This document shows, in pieces, positions 4,190 through 6,152 of a stretch of DNA of 6,152 bases. The translations under genes were made by a program, and so were the position numbers. How positions within the stretch are numbered: position 1 is the first letter of the stretch; every line of letters starts with the position of its first letter. Source of the stretch: Muribaculaceae bacterium (lineage in GTDB: Bacteria; Bacteroidota; Bacteroidia; Bacteroidales; Muribaculaceae); NCBI GenBank assembly GCA_016287065.1, contig JAEEVB010000143.1, positions 1 to 6,152 on the forward strand, written 5' to 3'. The notes under the pieces are model-generated. The model saw only the letters and a program-made list of their open reading frames with translations, was not told the origin of the DNA and ran no database searches.

Positions 4190-6108
4190 TATTCCTTCTC
4201 GAGATAGGTGTAGCCATAAAGGCCCGAGCGGAAGTTGCGCACGAAGTCGTTGCCCTCCTCACTTGTAATCTTACCCGTGCGGATTGACTCTGAAACCCAC
4301 GACTCCACGTTTCGCACCAGCTGCTTGGGGCTAAACTGCACATAGTCGAGCACCTCGGCCACCGTTTCGCCATCGATCACCTGGTCGATCTCATAGTGAT
4401 CCTTGAACACATCGATGTGCACGGCATTGGTATCGCCAAACAGGTTGTGCATATCGCCCAGAATCTCCTGATAGGCACCCACCATGAACACGCCCAGATA
4501 GTAGTGCTCACCCGGCTTGAGGCTATGCACCGGCAAGGCGTGCGACAGACCCGACGACGAGGTGAAGTTGGCAATCTTGCCGTCGCTGTCGCAGGTGATG
4601 TCCTGAATGGTAGCCATTCGCGAAGGCCACTCGTTGAGGCGTGCCAACGGCACGACGGGGAACACCTGGTCGATAGCCCACGAGTCGGGCAGCGACTGGA
4701 ACAGCGAGAAGTTGCAGAAGTACTTCTCGGGCAGCATCTTCGACACACTGCGCAGCTCCTCGGGAGCGTGCTTCATGTCGTTGGTGATGAGATGTACCTC
4801 GCGAGCAATAGACCAGAAGAGTTTCTCGACCAAGGCGCGCGTGCGCAGGTCAATCAGGCCCAGGCTGAAGCGGTCGAGTGCCTCCTCGCGAATCTGGAGC
4901 GCGTCGTGCCAATCCTCGAGCAGTCGGCCCTTATTGATTTTGTCGTAAATCTCATAGAGGTCCTTCACCAGCTCGTTATCGCCCTCATCGATCGTATCGT
5001 TCTTGTCGTCCCATTCGGGCAAACCGGCGGTTTCCAGTGCTTCAAGCACCAGAATGCTATGGTGTGCCGTGAGCGAGCGTCCACTCTCGTTGATGATGTT
5101 GGGGTGCTTGAGGGCGTTCTTTTCGCAGGCATCGACAAAGGTATAGACGGCATCGTTCACATACTCCTGAATGGTGTAGTTCATCGAGTGTCCGCTGGCA
5201 CTGTTGCGCGAGCCGTCGTAATCCACGCCCAGACCGCCGCCAATGTCCACAAAGTCGAGTTCAAAGCCCATCTTGGTGAGCTGCACATAGAATTGCGAAG
5301 CCTCGCGCAACGCATTCTTGATGCGGCGAATCTTGGTCACCTGGCTGCCAATGTGGAAGTGAATGAGTTTCAGGCAGTCCATCATCTTGTTCTCCTTCAG
5401 GAAGTCGAGCGCCGTAAACAGTTCGCTTGTGTTCAGGCCGAACTTGCTGCGGTCGCCACCGCTTTCTTCCCACTTGCCGCTGCCGCTGCTCGAGAGTTTG
5501 ATGCGAACGCCCACATTGGGCCTAATGCCCAGACGCTTTGCAACATCGGCAATGAGTTTCAGCTCGTTAGGTTTCTCGACCACCAGGAAAATGCGACGAC
5601 CCATCTTCTGGGCCAGCAGAGCCAGTTCCACATAGCCCTTGTCTTTGTAGCCGTTGCATATGATGAGTGAGTTGGCGCTAATGTCGGCCATGTTGATAGC
5701 CAGCACAGCATGGAGTTCGGGCTTGGAGCCCGCCTCGAGGCCAATGTTAAACTTCTTGCCATGGCCCACAATCTCCTCCACAACCTGGCGCATCTGGTTC
5801 ACCTTGATGGGATATATCACAAAGTTCTCTGCCTTGTATTCATATTCCTTCGCGGCTTTCTTGAAGCAACTCGAGATTTTCTCGATGCGGTTATCGAGAA
5901 TGTCGGGGAATCGCAACAGTATGGGCGAGGTGATATTACGCGCCCGCAGTTCGTCCATGACATCGATCAGGTCGACGGCCACGCATGTCTGCTTGGGCCT
6001 CACTTGCATGTGTCCTTTCTCGTTGATGGAGAAGTATTTGAGTCCCCATCCTTGAATGTTGTAGAGTTCGGCGCTGTCTTCAATGCGCCATTTATTGATG
6101 CTCGACAA
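4189..6108 (-). CDS. speA: Biosynthetic arginine decarboxylase SpeA
   Basis: A 639-residue PLP enzyme, full length for the family, that converts arginine to agmatine and CO2, the first step of the agmatine route to putrescine; in Bacteroidetes spermidine is then usually made through carboxyspermidine. The fold-III barrel carries the PLP-binding lysine K102 in IYPIKVNQ, then HFHIGSQ (250-256) and the phosphate-binding IGGGLGVDYDG (289-299). NESGRSLTAHH (340-350) and the catalytic cysteine C506 in DITCDSDGK (503-511) follow, with GAYQEILGDMHNLFGD (544-559) closing the active site. All key residues are intact. Translation starts at a TTG (6108-6106): an in-frame TAG lies three codons upstream, and the first internal ATG would remove 33 residues including the conserved WRIEDSAELYNI. 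A TATCTTTG -7 box sits upstream. The repeat-filled 85-nt gap to truA starts at the stop. Confidence 0.97.
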   Translation of the reverse strand: MSSINKWRIEDSAELYNIQGWGLKYFSINEKGHMQVRPKQTCVAVDLIDVMDELRARNITSPILLRFPDILDNRIEKISSCFKKAAKEYEYKAENFVIYPIKVNQMRQVVEEIVGHGKKFNIGLEAGSKPELHAVLAINMADISANSLIICNGYKDKGYVELALLAQKMGRRIFLVVEKPNELKLIADVAKRLGIRPNVGVRIKLSSSGSGKWEESGGDRSKFGLNTSELFTALDFLKENKMMDCLKLIHFHIGSQVTKIRRIKNALREASQFYVQLTKMGFELDFVDIGGGLGVDYDGSRNSASGHSMNYTIQEYVNDAVYTFVDACEKNALKHPNIINESGRSLTAHHSILVLEALETAGLPEWDDKNDTIDEGDNELVKDLYEIYDKINKGRLLEDWHDALQIREEALDRFSLGLIDLRTRALVEKLFWSIAREVHLITNDMKHAPEELRSVSKMLPEKYFCNFSLFQSLPDSWAIDQVFPVVPLARLNEWPSRMATIQDITCDSDGKIANFTSSSGLSHALPVHSLKPGEHYYLGVFMVGAYQEILGDMHNLFGDTNAVHIDVFKDHYEIDQVIDGETVAEVLDYVQFSPKQLVRNVESWVSESIRTGKITSEEGNDFVRNFRSGLYGYTYLEKE

Positions 6109-6143
6109 TTTCCACTAATTTAAAGGTTGAACAATAATTAACG

Positions 6144-6151
6144 CAAAGATA
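6144..6151 (-). promoter_or_regulatory. Bacteroidetes -7 box of speA
   Basis: TATCTTTG on the minus strand matches TAnnTTTG exactly. It predicts transcription from about 6138 and a leader of about 30 nt before the TTG start. The -33 TTTG element would lie beyond the right edge, so only half of the promoter can be checked. Confidence 0.75.
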
Positions 6152-6152
6152 G

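Noticed and set aside
4396..5670. Long plus-strand open frame of 424 codons opposite speA
   Set aside because: It lies wholly antisense to an intact SpeA with all catalytic residues. Long antisense frames are common opposite GC-rich genes with biased codon use, and its translation shows no recognisable domain.

Overview
The window looks like a chromosomal segment of a Bacteroidales bacterium, most likely Prevotella or a close relative. Two lines of evidence support this. The -7 boxes in front of two genes match the Bacteroidetes consensus TAnnTTTG exactly, and the protein families (a DUF3078-type envelope protein, and a SpeA/TruA pair followed by a small membrane protein) fit that group. The genus is an inference from style, not from a database match.

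Layout. Positions 1-1562 hold two minus-strand genes spaced 3 nt apart: a 416-residue DUF3078-like envelope protein, then a second exported protein cut off by the window's left edge. A perfect Bacteroidetes promoter (TTTG, 20 nt, TAACTTTG) sits just upstream and fixes the start of the first gene. Positions 1563-2514 (952 nt) have no gene. This gap contains a three-hairpin repeat element, several abutting short tandem repeat arrays with 7-bp or 9-bp units, and the control region of the next gene. Positions 2515-2946 (plus strand) encode a small heat shock protein (Hsp20). It is preceded by a textbook sigma-54 promoter (TGGCAC-N5-TTGCA) and a cluster of TGTC motifs, and followed by a strong hairpin. 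Positions 3094-6108 (minus strand) hold speA (arginine decarboxylase, TTG start), truA (tRNA pseudouridine synthase) and a two-helix membrane protein whose GTG start overlaps the truA stop as GTGA.

How the genes work together. SpeA begins polyamine synthesis, TruA modifies tRNA anticodon arms, and Hsp20 is a stress holdase. They are neighbours without an obvious shared pathway. The two left-hand envelope proteins probably do act together, since they form a tight operon and both carry signal peptides.

Most notable. No new enzyme system is visible. The unusual content is regulatory and repetitive: the sigma-54 promoter on hsp20, and the mosaic of short tandem repeats. Two arrays each have eleven 9-bp units (99 bp), one contains a canonical G-quadruplex pattern, and a heptamer array resembling CCCTAAA telomeric sequence begins at the speA stop codon. 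A perfect 15-bp palindrome also lies 9 nt in front of truA.
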